The notes under the pieces: model-generated
Database searches by the model: none
What the model was told of the DNA's origin: nothing
Seen by the model: only the letters and a program-made list of their open reading frames with translations
In this document: piece after piece, positions 34,594-46,385 of the stretch
Layout: the number at the start of each line of letters is the position of its first letter
Numbering within the stretch: the first letter of the stretch is position 1
Assembly: GCA_050084515.1 (NCBI GenBank)
Contig: CM114273.1
Coordinates: 34,162,001-34,226,000, forward strand
Source: Blasia pusilla
Taxonomy: Eukaryota > Marchantiophyta > Marchantiopsida > Blasiales
Direction: 5' to 3'
DNA: 64,000 nucleotides
Program-made: the position numbers and the translations under genes

Positions 34594-35271
34594 CTATCTC
34601 AGTCCATTAATCCATCTGAAAACCCATCGGGTAAAATACTGCTCCTCCAATACTACATACGACTCGGTTGATGTGACTACCGTAGGTACTCCCAACCGGG
34701 AGCTATCAGTCGCATGATCTGGTCTCAACTGTACAGAAAACTTCTCTTGTGTCATGAATTGAGACCTATCATTGGCTCCTCCAAGTGATGTTTGAATCTG
34801 GAATGGGCAAAGCTCAAGCTCTGACCTCCAAATACCCAAACCAATACATGCCGCCTTTCCCAACATCAAAGGTTGGGCACCAGAGTCTAACAAGACTCTA
34901 TGTGGTCTATACACCTGTCCTGTAGGACTCACCAATCGGAATATCCCACTCTGGTTGTCCAACATACATACACCAGGTATATGCCTCTCACGATCAATGG
35001 TTGTCCGGGCTGGTAATGCATCCATCTTCGCTGCTGTTGCTTGCCAAGTAGCACTGGTACTCAATGCTACACCTGACATAGATGGTTGCTCCACCGCAAC
35101 ACCCTCATCCACCTCAGCACGTGTAGCAGTAACACCCCCACGTTCACTCAACGTGGCTCCTAGCTCAAATACAGGAGCTAAGTCAACTCCTAAAGCCATC
35201 AGCTCCGTGGCCGAAAATAGTGGGGATCCCAACACCAAGTCGCCATCCGCACATTTGACCGATCTTTGCAT
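34594..35271 (-). pseudogene. Gypsy aspartic protease region
   Basis: A 225-residue frame with the retropepsin motif VLLDSGAQPLMLG (catalytic Asp at residue 129) and a following hydrophobic stretch. It would cleave the polyprotein. The protein continues into the methyltransferase linker only through a frame change near 34590. The first ~90 residues are low-complexity spacer. Confidence 0.85.
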
Positions 35272-35769
35272 CCGTGTCTACTACACGCAATGTAGATGCC
35301 TCAGTCCCCACTGTTGGCTCAATAGGCTACGTAGGAACCATGGATGGAGTCCTAAGCACCTCAGACAACAAGAATGACTTGGGAAGCCTAGCCTGCCTCC
35401 CAGCCTCACCCCTCTGTGGGTCCAACTCCATAGTAGCACCACGTGGCTCTGACGCTCGAGTGGCTCCTCTCAGAATCGCATTGATGCCTCAACTTTGTCT
35501 TTGCCGCACTCGCCATATAAGAGAGATCATCCCCTCCATAAGAGATGGAAGCCCTCGCTCCCAAACCTGATCTATCTTTGGATACCGACCATAGTAGCCA
35601 ACTCGCTCCAATCGCTCAATCCTGGCAGCCATAGCTGACTCTGTCGTAGTGGTAGGGGTAGCCACCGTAGGCTCTCCAACCACTGGTCCACCTCTACCAC
35701 CCCTTCCACCTCTACCACCTCTCGGAGCTACTCCACCACGGCCGCGGCCACATCTCAACTATGGATGAA

Positions 35770-37028
35770 GATCAAAGCAACGCTCTCGAGGATGACCTGG
35801 TCTCCCGCAATGATCACACTGAGTTGGGGCCGACTAAGGCCCATCCTCCAAAGTCCGTCTCCCATCCTCTTGGGGACAAAACTTCCTAACATGATCATCT
35901 TCACATGTCCAACATGACTCTCCTGCTGCGGGGCAGCAAATGAAGGCAATGGTCTCTGCGCAAGTGTCCCTCTAGGACCTGACTGAGGTCGTGTGTACCC
36001 CGACGACTCCCACTAGTACTACCACCACCACTACTACGAGACTGTGAGGTGGGCTGCTGAACACGAGAAGTAGTAGTTGTATCCCTACTGAATGCGAATG
36101 TCACCACTCTCTCCTTCACCATGTTAAGCTCAATCTTCTCAGATAGAGCAAACACATGGGTCAATGTGGGTGAATCATCACTCATAAGAGTAGCATCACG
36201 TACCTTGCGGCGCATTTCTGTGTCCAAGATCCCATACCAAAACTGGACTTCCTGAACCTTAGTCACACCTTGGGTAATTGAAATCAAGCGTCGCATACGA
36301 GTGTATGCCTCACGAAGACTCTCACCAGTCTTTCGCTCAAACTCTTGAAGACTCCTCAACTTCTTTGTCTTCACTCCCTGATAGTTCTTCTTCAACCTCT
36401 TGAAGAACTCTGCAACTTGGCTAAACGATGGTGGGGCACTAGTACCTCCACTAGTACCCCCACTGGTACCTCCACTGGTACCCCCACTCGGGCTCGTACT
36501 CGTACCACTCAACATCGGGTTGGCTGGCATAGTAGGAGCACTACTACCAATACCACCATGGGTGATAGACACATAGCCTGGAGACCAATATTGTCTCCAC
36601 GCCTCAATCTCAGCAATATGGTCCTTCCTAAACTCATGGTAATCATCCATGGGTGGTCCCTCCAAGTTCTGAAACAACCCCTTCCAAGCCAAGAAGGGTG
36701 TAAACAACGTGGCATTCCACAACATCTGCATATCACACCACGTATCAAACTCCTGCATAAAGTCCTCCAACTCAATGGTGTCCACTACACCCGAGTATCG
36801 TTGTGGGCCCTTCATGGCCCCATTTATCCCATCCATGTCCCTAATCAATGGAGCTGCAACACTCGATAACAACGTAGAAGACTCGGTGTTGGGAACACCC
36901 TCGTCCTCCTCTTCATCAACCGTCGGAAGTGGAAAAGGTAGCCGATACCTAAATCCATTCCATGTGAAACCACGACTGTCTGCACCACGGTCCCCAACCA
37001 GACCACCCGACAACTCCGTGATGACCAA
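35770..37028 (-). pseudogene. Gypsy Gag with zinc knuckles
   Basis: ATG is at 37028. Residues 90-290 show a retrotransposon Gag helical domain (YSGVVDTIELEDFMQEFDTW, then WRQYW; FFKRLKKNYQGVKTKK; LREAYTRMRRLISI), with a Gly-Gly-Thr-Ser repeat near residue 185. The frame breaks at 35901. In the next frame two CCHC zinc knuckles follow: CWTCEDDHVRKFC (about 35890-35850, one residue shorter in the loop than normal) and CDHCGRPGHPRERC (about 35823-35780). A TAG lies between them. An Arg-Gly-rich tail comes next (35755-35690). Gag packages the element RNA. Confidence 0.88.
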
Positions 37029-38535
37029 CGCCGATGCCTCACCACCATCAAATTATCACCACTAAGTAACCAAGTAACGTCAATGTCAGTATTATACTAA
37101 TTAGCTCTACTAGCTATGGGTGTAGGCAACCTAACCTGTCATCACCACAAGAAGCCTCCCACGGTCTACTGGTCATCACTCTAGCCTCACTACCGGTAGC
37201 ACACAGGAGTAACATTACTCTGGAAATCAGCGTCAACCCTAACAATGGGCGCGCAAGCAAGAAGCAACGATGGAGGGGATCCAAACACAGGGAGTCCAAC
37301 GACAACCCTCCAATCGCAAATGGAAATCAAGGTAACACAATCCACCAAACGTGGCGCCCCATGAATCCACAGAACCCACCACACAATTCTAACGCAATAG
37401 CTACTCCGCTGCGGGTCGATGACGTGCTAGTCGGACTCGCAGCACCTGAAAATATCATCTGCATGGAGAGGCTACACCGTACTATGCACTAGAGGTACAT
37501 CAACCAAAAACCTGAGATGCATAAAGCGCCTAACACATCTCCGAACAGCACCAAATGAGCTACACCAGTGAGTACACTAGCATAGTTACGAACTCAGCAG
37601 TACAGCGTCTTCCAGGCATAATAGCCCAAAGATGGGTGACCAGTTATGCAACACTCAAATCACAAATCCTGCAAAAATTGCCTCACACCCAAGCAAGCAA
37701 GCTTGCTTGCTTGCTCCTTGCTCCTTACTCCGCCTCTCACGCCCACTCGCCCCGAGCTACTACGAGTTGCCTTGAAGCCTCAAAACGCCGAGACATACCC
37801 CTATCGCCCGGGTCGCCACGCTTCGCCATGCTTTGCTATGGAGAGAGGCCCAACCAGGGTGCCCCCAATGGGATAGGCATCTCCAACAATGAACGAGTCA
37901 CCAACCAACCTGCCCCTCCGATCCGTTGTCCACCATAGCCAGACCTTGAGCTAGTCCGCAAAATTTCGATCAGCAATTACTTCACAAATCCTTGACCAAA
38001 ATTGAATCTGTTTCAACCAAAATTTAATTGACCACCATAGCTATCTCTCCACAAAAAATCAGCTACAACCAAGCTCTATACTCCAAGCTAAAAATTAGAC
38101 AAACTTGTTGTCCATCCACCTCAGAATCGCAAACTCGACAGCGCTTCCGCCAAATTTCATGCACGCAGAAATCCGCAACGCTCCACACACTCGAGCAGAT
38201 AGCTTCACATGAGATCACAATACAAGTAGCAATAGAAACCTCTCACCCGATCTGGATGAACTTCAACAAAGCTTCCGCACTCCAAGCTCTCCACATCAGA
38301 AAACCGTTGAACACGAACCAGAATCTTTAATCCTTGATAACTTCCAGCTCCCTTGACGAAATCCGGCGTTCTAAAGCGCGTTGGAAAACTCTCAGCTTCT
38401 TTCCCAACCAACCATGCACCAGATTCACACATCCAACATAGGCCACAAGCCACGAACATCCACGGCTGAGTACACAATCAGCCCTAATACTGATCCACAA
38501 TCAAAGCTACCATCGATCTACGTCAGTTCTTTGAG
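37029..38535 (-). other. Gypsy leader region
   Basis: About 1.5 kb between the 5' LTR and Gag with no supported protein. No standard primer binding site (TGG-initial, tRNA-complementary) is visible next to the LTR edge at 38535. A direct repeat of gcaagcaagcttgcttgctt (palindromic, 37693-37713) is present. Open frames here are antisense or low-complexity. Confidence 0.6.
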
Positions 38536-38904
38536 TGAAATCCGTGAAAGACCTACTGTCATAAAACACGTATAGAATCACATACAATCGAGCCAAACCC
38601 ACTCCACGATGGGAGAATCTAGGTCGAAGCTTGTGGGAAACACCATAGCCAAGAGCTCTACTCACTACCAAGGCTAACTCCCAACGCAACACGCTCAACT
38701 CAAAGAACTAACTGTTCTTTGAGTGCACTCCACCTTATATCCTCCAACCTAAGAGCGGGCCCTACTGGAAAAGTCACCCTCAACTGAGTAACCCCCAACC
38801 CTATGTATGAAAATCGTATCTCTACCTAGACACTACGGCCCTACATAAGGTATGGCCTCTACTAGCACACTTTACTCTACGACATAATCTGTATGGTCAT
38901 GACA
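38536..38904 (-). repeat. Gypsy 5' LTR, lacking the LTR-end segment
   Basis: It matches 29292-29629 and keeps a ~33-bp stretch deleted there. It ends in GGTCATGACA at 38904. The ~104-bp terminal segment found in the 3' LTR (29188-29290) is absent on the inner side, so this LTR is truncated or rearranged. Confidence 0.82.
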
Positions 38905-40897
38905 AAATAGTGAACTCACCTGCCACATGCAGTTTCCCCATTGTCTCATTTGTATAGTCCACCAACTCAACCAAGAGCACAACTCTTTGTACTTCCCCTC
39001 AATCCCATGCTTCCTCCACCATCCATGAAGTTCTTCTTGGCATTCCATGGCATGTTTCAAGGTTTTGCTGTCCTTGCAGCGTTGGAGTAGAGTGACATGC
39101 TCTGTCCTCTTATTCTCCTTGATGCAAGATTTCGTGTACCGGGTCATAGACTACATCCGACCTTTCCCTCTCCGATTGAACCTCTCCAACCCATAAGACT
39201 TCCTTGATAGCAATCCACCCAGGTTGTGCATTTTCTGCCATGAACCTATAAATTTCCGGAGGTGGCCTTTTGTTTTCCTTCACCATCTCCAATAAGAGTA
39301 ACCAACACATCTTCAAAGTGCCAACGTCTTTTGCTTTTACTTCACAGAAAAATATAGTTTTGAGTCCCTTCTCCACATGGTCGTAAACGTGAGCACCCAT
39401 TGTCAACCATCCGTTCAGCACTCTGTAGCAAATATCAAAGCTTACCGAGTTGCCGTAAAGATCTTCCCCTTCCCTCATTTGATCTATAAGATCGAGGCCA
39501 CTCGACGGACCTGTCATTGACATTTTGAAGACATAGGCCTTGGATCCTTCACCTCCCTGGCCCATGAATTGCCATCTCTGAATGAATGGAAATCTTGAGT
39601 TGGCCTTGATCCTGGCAATGGCATCCATTTCGGCCGTCTTTCCATCCAGTATCCGTATTTGATGCAGTAAATTCCGGAAGCATTCAGGATAAGCGAGAAA
39701 TGCGACATTTTCCCAGAGTTGTTTCTCCTCAGCAGCCGTGATCTTGCTCTATCTAGGGATTCCAAGCAACTGTTCACAAATTTGTGATGTTGTTGTTAGC
39801 TTGATCACTCCGGGCTTTGAACCCGGAGAGTTTCGATAGACCTCCGCCACTTTCTTCGCCACATCCTCCTTGATGTGTCTCTGAATTGCATCGGTCACAG
39901 GATGAGTGTGAGAGCCAACATGAACTGCCAACCTTGTGTACTCTAACGTGGAGCCCAAGTCGTCAACAATGAAAAATATGTATGTAGGACACGCTCCAAC
40001 ACAGAAAGGGGATGCCTGACAATGAGGACATCGATGGCCTCCAGGTAGTATGGTGGCACCGACCTCATATGGAGTTTCTGCATTCTTGGGGGGGAAATTG
40101 CGACGTATTGACCCGCCCGTTGCGCTCTAGATACGGGCATGCTGGACTTCTACACTCCAAGGCTCCAACGCATTGGCGGCGAGAGACAATCCAAGGACCA
40201 TCTGGAATTGAAGCCTGCACCATCGATGACAATCAGACTTGAAGTTCATACCCTTCAAGCGTCCTCCATCTTTCTTGAGCAGGAGGAGCAAGTGGAGGCA
40301 ATTCAAAAATGCAATTACCATCGTACGTGGGCGGCAACTCGTCGACAAGAATGTGCTTGAACATTTTCAAGGCCAGAGACGATAACAAACTATTGCCTGA
40401 TACACGCAAGAGGAACAAGTAGGCGGACACATCCATTGAGGTTGACGACATCTGGAATGTCTTCAAGAAGTACAACATTGTTACGAGCGTGCAAAGTTGG
40501 AGTCGATGCCGGATCTATTGAGCTAGGAGTTGCAAACGTAGAGCTCGGTGCACTAGGAAATTCTCGACCGTCTACTTGAGAAACTGAGGAATTCAAAGGC
40601 AAGCCGTAAACTCTGTATTGACCATTTGCTAGAGGTAGGAGATTCCATACTTTACGGTCTGCAATCACTGGTTGGATTGTCTCACCTATTATGTCCTCCG
40701 TACTCTCCACCCTAACATCCTTGGACACAAAGATGGTTCCAATTTGGAGAAGAAATCAAACTGAGAGGAAATTTTCATCCAGTGGTATGAAAGACTCACG
40801 AGCTTGCTGTCGAACGATTTCTGATTGAGGAAGGGCCGCTAGATGACTGCCACAAGTGAGCTTCACATAATTATCCATTCCCAGAAGATTCCACTAG

Positions 40898-40981
40898 GAG
40901 GAGACTGAGAATAAGAATGAGAATAAGAATGAGAATAAGAATGGGAATGGGTATGAGAATAAGAATGAGAATGAGAATGTT
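40898..40981. repeat. GAATAA/GAATGA simple repeat
   Basis: Hexanucleotide units gagaataagaat and gagaatgagaat repeat for about 80 bp, just upstream of the transposase start codon (40878) in its 5' leader or promoter. Confidence 0.9.
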
Positions 40982-40992
40982 TAATTTATAGT
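40982..40992 (-). promoter_or_regulatory. Possible TATA box of the transposase gene
   Basis: The minus strand reads CACTATAAATTA about 105 bp upstream of ATG 40878, beyond the simple repeat. The position fits, but no second copy is available for comparison. Confidence 0.4.
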
Positions 40993-41083
40993 GAATAGGG
41001 ATTGAGATTCTCGTGATAGAATTTGACTGACAAGATGAAGTTTGGTAGGTGAGATTGTCTGACATGATGGATTCAATCCTGTT

Positions 41084-41211
41084 GCAACCTGTCGGAGTCC
41101 GATGGGTTGCAAAATGTGGGAATCAGAGACGTGGGTTGCGAAGCACCCAATTCTGTTTTTTGTTTCCGTGTCCCAATGCAAGTTGGAACCCGTCCGAGTC
41201 CGTTGGGTTGG
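41084..41211. repeat. Two GCAACCCGTCGG palindromes upstream of the transposase gene
   Basis: Copies at 41084-41110 (gcaacctgtcgga, then the reverse half) and 41186-41211. They lie on the transposase side of the divergent promoter region. Confidence 0.85.
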
Positions 41212-41403
41212 TACCCCCTTCTTGCCAACCAATGGCATTTTGAGTCAATTTTGCTAGCATCAAACACGAGACATCGCTTGCATTTGCTAAGGCAACCAAT
41301 CCTTGGGGACTGTTACGGGATTGTTCGACTCAGGGTAGACCTTGTGATCCATCGGATTGCTAGGGGTTGCCTCAGAACTAGGTTACCCGAGGGATAGAAA
41401 AGC

Positions 41404-41780
41404 GTGCAACCTGTCGGTAACCGACGGTTGCCTAGGTACCTCGCCTATTACCCCAAGATGAGGGAAGCGTGCAACCCGTTGGCCTCCGACGGGTTGCGCA
41501 AGTGCCTCGCCTTGTAATGCTTACATGAAGGAAGCGTGCAACCCGTCGACCTCCGACGAGTTTCGCGGGTACCTTGCCTTGTTATCCCGAGACAAGGGAA
41601 GCATGCAACCCCCCGCTCTCCAACGGGTTGCCCGGGTACCTCGCGTTCTTGCCCGAAGACCGCGGAGGCACGCAACCTGTCGGTCTCCGACGGGTTGCCA
41701 AGATAGCTCGGCTTTTTAACCCGAGGACGACAAATGCCGGCAATCCGCGGAAAGCGTACAACCGTCAGAGCCGTCGGGTT
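41404..41780. repeat. Promoter array of palindromes, ~66-bp tandem units
   Basis: Palindromes at 41406-41431, 41471-41497, 41537-41563, 41605-41631 and 41672-41699 are spaced 65-68 bp apart; a degenerate one lies at 41758-41780. Each unit continues with a conserved spacer containing GGGTACCTCGCCTTG and a GAGGGAAGCGT-like end. The array ends about 95 bp before the TATA box of the ParB-methyltransferase gene. Open frames through it are repeats of 22 residues (CNPSTSD type) and reflect the DNA repeat rather than a protein. Confidence 0.9.
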
Positions 41781-41872
41781 GGTGGCTTTCACGTCCAGAC
41801 TTCCAATAACGGCCAACACGTCGCTGTCGGAACGACGATTCGACCTAACGATCAGCTTCACGGCTCGAAAAG

Positions 41873-41880
41873 TATAAATA
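41873..41880 (+). promoter_or_regulatory. TATA box of the ParB-methyltransferase gene
   Basis: TATAAATA in the context cggctcgaaaagtataaatagg. The second element copy has the same box and context at 57679-57686, so it is a conserved promoter element. Confidence 0.8.
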
Positions 41881-43369
41881 GGCGAGGGTTTGCTCATTTC
41901 CAATTTTCCGTTTCGCGATCTTGATTGCTCTTCAACAGATGATCAGATACCAAGGGGCGCTTTACACGGTGACTCATCGCGAGACGATTCAAGCAAACAA
42001 TCGCGAGACAATTCGAGCGACTTATCAAGCGATTCATCGAGACATCAGCAAGGCGACTCATCAAGGCGACTTCTCGAGGTGACTCATCGTGCACAGAAAG
42101 TAACTTCGTTGTCGAGGAGGAGGCATTTTCGGGAACAATGAGGAGGAAAAAATCTCAAGCAAGCAAGGGTGGGAGCTTCACTCCCAGGTCCATGAGGACT
42201 CTTGCGTCACCATCTCCAGGGCCTTGTTTGGCCAATGAGATAAGGCAACAAGAGATCGAGGAGCGGGAAAGGGAAGCGGAGATGCACAGGCAGGAGCTTC
42301 TTTCAAAACGTGTTTTGGAGGCGGTCAAAAAATAGAACGTAGAGGCTGAGGCGTCGCAGGCCTTCAAGAAAAGGATCGCCAAGGAAAAGCGTGAAAAGAA
42401 GCGTCTGGACGTATCGGTGAGGAGAGCAGAATTGGCAAAAGCTCCGAGGGAAAAAGCGATTTCTATTGAAGAAAGCCCGACCCATCCAACCCAAAGTGTT
42501 GAGATGCAAGAAATATCCTGGATGAAGTCCGGGGATATAATCAATATAAAATCGGCTGAGGAAACGGCTGAGGTACAAGTGACAGACAATGAGGTCATGA
42601 GGACCGCCAGCGTGGAGATGGTGGAGATCTCTGAAGAAGCAGTCTTCCTTGTCTTTGAGCCCGGCGGAAGAAATCGACCTCTATTGGATCGACGAGTTTC
42701 TAGTGGACTTGCCAGTTGGTGTCCTAGAGCACTTGGCAGGCCAAGACATCGACCCAATCTTTGAGCGGGTAAGAAAGGATTCGGGATCTTTGAGTTATGT
42801 GAAGGCCCATGTTGCAATTCCTTGGAAATTGAATGTAGTTTATTGACTTTTTCCCCGTTGTGAGAGGTTGTAAAGCAGATGGCACTGATGGAGGGCTTGA
42901 ACGCCTCGAGAATTCCACTTTGCTGATTGCGGACAATGGAGTACGTCCGCGAAATTCAATCTGACGAGGATATTGCGAAGCTGAAACAGTCGGCAACGAC
43001 AACATCCTACATAGACAACTTCCCTCCGTTCTATGTTTAGCCTTACGATCAAAATGGAACCCAAGCGCAGGTGACGGAGGAGGACTTGGAAGCGCTCAAC
43101 AAATTCTTGAGGATGAGAGATCAGGAATTCATAAGAACGATTGAGGGTACGGAATTCAGCTGGATGCGGAATCTCTATTTCTTCATCTAGGATGGAAACC
43201 ACAGATTCATGGCATGGACCCAGTTTGCAGAGGAGCGGCCAAATTCATTGGAGGCGCATTTTTGCGTGAAGGCAGTCATGCTAAATCCATATCTTCATCA
43301 CATGGCAACGGTGGAAATGGCCATGCATGTCATGAACACGTAAGTTTCCTCTTCCTTTTTTATGATTGT

Positions 43370-43951
43370 TGCAAACTGTCGGACTCCGATGAGTTGTTTA
43401 ACTAGTGGTAACAAAAATTCGGATGCCTCAAAGTAACTCGTTCGAGTCCGACGAGTTGCTTGAATGGCTGCTGTTTTTAGGATGTTTTTGGCCTAAAGCA
43501 ACTCGTTGGAGTCCGACGAGTTGCTTGATTGGTCGCTGTTTTAAGGATGTTTTTGGCCAAAAGCAACTCGTTGGACTCCGATGAGTTGCTTGAATGGCCG
43601 ATGTTTTTAGGATACTTTTGGCCGAAAGCAACTCGTCGGACTCTGACGGGTTGCATTCGCCGCTACCGGTAGGTGATCGGAGTAGGGGAGCTTGATTTTT
43701 GGCGTCAAATTGCAGCTTTACTTGAAATTGCGCAACCTGTCAGACTCTGACGGGTTGATATGTTCACTTTTTCCGTGGAAACCACTCTCTGAATACAAAT
43801 CATGTGACAACCCGTCGGAGTCCGACGGGTTATAACCAAGCAATCACAAATCTGAATGCAATCCGTCGAACTCTGATGGGTTGCAATATTTAGCTCTTAG
43901 CTACCATTTTGACCATGTGTTGTAGCGACCTATCGGAGACCGACGGGTTGC
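43370..43951. repeat. Nine palindromes within an intron
   Basis: Copies at about 43370-43396, 43434-43459, 43498-43524, 43563-43589, 43628-43654, 43732-43757, 43808-43832, 43858-43884 and 43925-43951. Three successive copies use GCAACTCG with a matching CGAGTTGC instead of GCAACCCG/CGGGTTGC, so both arms changed together. The intron lies between the ParB-like exon and the following exon. Confidence 0.92.
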
Positions 43952-46054
43952 AAGAACCCATGTAGCTTGCAAAAATTCTTATAGTGTGTTTGGATGTGCA
44001 TGATTGTATCCGAGGGGAACCTCACCCACCATTGGATCCAGGATTGCGACCGAGTGAAGAAAGTGCTAACAACGCACCCGGCAGAGTACAAGGGGTTCTT
44101 GGGCGATGCTCTTGTAAATGAGATGCTGGCGAAGGGGGCTCAAATAAAAAAAAAGACTTGGACAAATACATTTATTTCCCAAGATGCAGCTGTGACAATC
44201 CTTTGCGGGTCGAAGATAGAGGCCGCCAAGAAGAGCGCTTCATTGGAGCTAGAGCGGAGGGAGAACATGTCTACGTCAAAGCGTGCTAAGTTCATCCAAG
44301 CTGCAGTATCTGCAGCTACAAAGTACACTGCAAGCAAGATGCAGCGCTACATCGCCATTCTCAATCCCAATTCCGCTTGGCGCCAATAATCAAGCGCCAG
44401 CGGAAGAGGGATGCAAATCCGCAGGGTCAGATTGGGGAGAAAGTGTCTCTCGACCGCGTCCATAGATTTGCCTTGTGTGGAATTTCAGAATTTAGGAGAA
44501 TCAGACTGATGAAAATGAGTCTTGAGGGCACAAAGACCCAAAAGAGGGCGGCACACCATCCTCTGGGTGTCTCTTATCCAGTGACCTCCCACTGGCTCTG
44601 TGAATGGTCATTCAGGGATGCGTTGCGACTTCTTGAGAAGTCCATGCTCGTGGGTCTCCAAGCGGAGCTGAAAAAAATAGAGCCTGTTCCGGAGGAAGCA
44701 AATCTGGAGAGTGCTGAAGATTTTGAACTTTGGCTTGATGACATCCGGGACAAGCCCATGAAAAACCTAGGCTAGAGGACGATGTTCAAGGATCACATCC
44801 TCCTTCAAGCAGACGTGGATGAAGAAATAGAGGCAAAGAAAAGGGATTTTGCAAAGAAGAAGCGAGATCTTCACGAGCAGGCGGCCGATGCATCTCGACA
44901 AAGAGATGCCCAACGGATGGTGTTCAGGTACCTCATCCATTGTAAGAATGCAGGTACCTGGCAAAAAATACCGGCAGCCTGCAAATTGTGGGCTTCTCCG
45001 CCTGATGGAGAGGCATTTTCCATGTACGACATGGAGATGGCTCAAATCATGTCCGATTGGGAGGTGGAGAATTGCCCGATCTGGTTGGACTTCAACGACC
45101 CCGAGGACATCACCGACAACAATCTTTGACGGGTGTATGATGCAGTGGCCGAAGGTAGGGACGACATCCCAAATTTCGTTCAGCCTGAAGAATTTTTTGA
45201 AGGAGATGCGAAGGAGCAAGCCCTCGAGACAGCAGAGTTGGTGTCCAAGGTCGTCACCGCCAAGGACAAATCTACAGCGGGTCTAAAAGCAAAGGCGGGG
45301 GGATCCAAGAATTTTGAGGCCGAATCTTCCAAAAAAGAGGCTGAGAATTCAAGGCAAGAGGCGGAATCATCCGGGTGAGCAAGGAGAGAGGGTCAGACTA
45401 GGTCCTCCGCCAAGAAAACTCCAATAGAGTCTGAGGTAATACAGACCCCAACAAGCCGACCGCCGACTCGGGAAAAACGGAAGCGAGAGGCGCCTAGTTT
45501 GTCCCAGGGAGCAGACCAGGATGTGGAATACACTCCATCATCCTTGGGAAGACATAGAGAAACAACGACCCAGACAAGCGTCATCATTCACTACATGAAT
45601 CTTCTTGATGAGCTACAAAGTTTCAATTTCCAAAAGTCGACACCCGCCATCGACAAATTGACAATGCTAGGACGGAAGCTTCAACGAAACGGGCAAGCTC
45701 CCTAGATAGTCCATGGGGAGGTTGAGGAGGTGGCGGTGGATCTCCTCGTCGCTGATTTGCCCTCTGGGTTGCGCTTGTGGGACGACAATCCGTCTGACAG
45801 TGTTCTAGACTGGAATGTCCCTCTTACCTATGACCAAATTGCGCTCATGTTTTCCTTTGCAGACGCTTATCTCAATGACAGGGGTTGTTTCTTGGTCTTG
45901 ACTAGAGGGAGCAAGGACAAGCTCTTCAACCAGCAGTGCGTGAAGAGGTCATTGAAGTGGAGGACGGCGCAATCGTGGGTCATCAAGAACGAGTTCCCAC
46001 TCCGATCGGCGACGAGTCAAATTTGGGTAAGGGCTCTAAATCCACATACAATTT

Positions 46055-46385
46055 TTCCTGCTCCAACGGGTTGCATCTCTGCATCCAACCCGTCGGATCG
46101 TCTAAGCTGGTGAGTGCGGTGTTGCAATCCGTCTGAAAGTGACGGGTTGCAAATTTACCACAAGTCTCCATTGGGTGAATGCTACCCGTCGGAAACTGAC
46201 CGGTTGCAAGTGCTTATGATTTTCCTTGTGTTTCTGGAATGATGCAACCCATTGGAAAGCGACGGATTGCTCTTAGCCAACCATGGGCTGCTCTAAGCCA
46301 GCAACCTGTTGGCTTCCGACGGGTTGCTCATGGCAAAAAAATCACTAACACTTGTAAAACAACCCGTCGGACTCCAACAGGTTGC
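46055..46385. repeat. Six palindromes within the methyltransferase intron
   Basis: Copies at about 46070-46094, 46123-46150, 46182-46207, 46244-46270, 46301-46327 and 46362-46385, about 60 bp apart. The intron separates the motif IV exon from the motif I exon. The equivalent intron of copy 2 (58556-58903) has the same sites. Confidence 0.88.

Larger units (their letters stand above)
29188..38904 (-). mobile_element. Ty3/Gypsy retrotransposon with DNA methyltransferase and PHD finger
   Basis: Read on the minus strand, the order is LTR (38904-38536), leader, Gag (37028-35770), protease (35271-34594), C5-cytosine methyltransferase (about 34170-33180), reverse transcriptase-RNase H (32663-31500), integrase (31500-30060), PHD finger (30054-29914), LTR (29629-29188). 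Reverse transcriptase before integrase is the Gypsy order. The shared LTR part differs at about 10 of 335 positions plus two indels by hand count, so insertion was fairly recent. Frameshifts in the methyltransferase and reverse transcriptase, stops and catalytic substitutions indicate a dead copy. It sits in the intron of the transposase gene. Confidence 0.93.
27186..40878 (-). pseudogene. SWIM-zinc-finger DDE transposase, split by Gypsy insertion
   Basis: ATG is at 40878 (MDNYVKLTCGSHLAALPQ). Zinc-type segments follow: RRQCVGALECRSPACPYLER (40185-40125), then EYTRLAVHVGSHTHPV (39945-39900). An RNase-H-fold catalytic region spans 39628-38920: SVSFDICYR (first Asp), then TMGAHVYDHVEKGLKTIF, then RFMAENAQPGW, where relatives as I recall have ADSAQ (the second catalytic Asp appears changed). 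Next are KCIKEN-like and SWLSWWTIQMRQWGNCMWQ segments. The exon ends at a GTGAGT donor (38914-38919) and the Gypsy element begins 10 bp later. The gene resumes after acceptor TTGCAG at about 28690. Its last exon ends with a SWIM zinc finger, CSCHDF, then YFPCKHMYYVLL (27360-27290), and stop at 27186. In-frame stops occur at about 40755, 28333 and 28318, and there are frameshifts. The family resembles MULE/KDZ-type transposases; exact superfamily uncertain. Confidence 0.8.

Noticed and set aside
30280-36869. Plus-strand open frames across the Gypsy element
   Set aside because: They are antisense shadows of the minus-strand polyprotein and have no domains.
41525-41924. Open frames with repeated CNPSTSDGL-like 22-residue units as a repeat protein
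   Set aside because: The units are translations of the ~66-bp palindrome array upstream of a TATA box; several frames and both strands give similar repeats, and copy 2 shows the same.
43370-43951. Regularly spaced palindromes as a CRISPR array
   Set aside because: The copies vary, spacing is irregular, they lie in introns of a plant transposon and no cas genes exist; a nuclear plant genome is not expected to have CRISPR.
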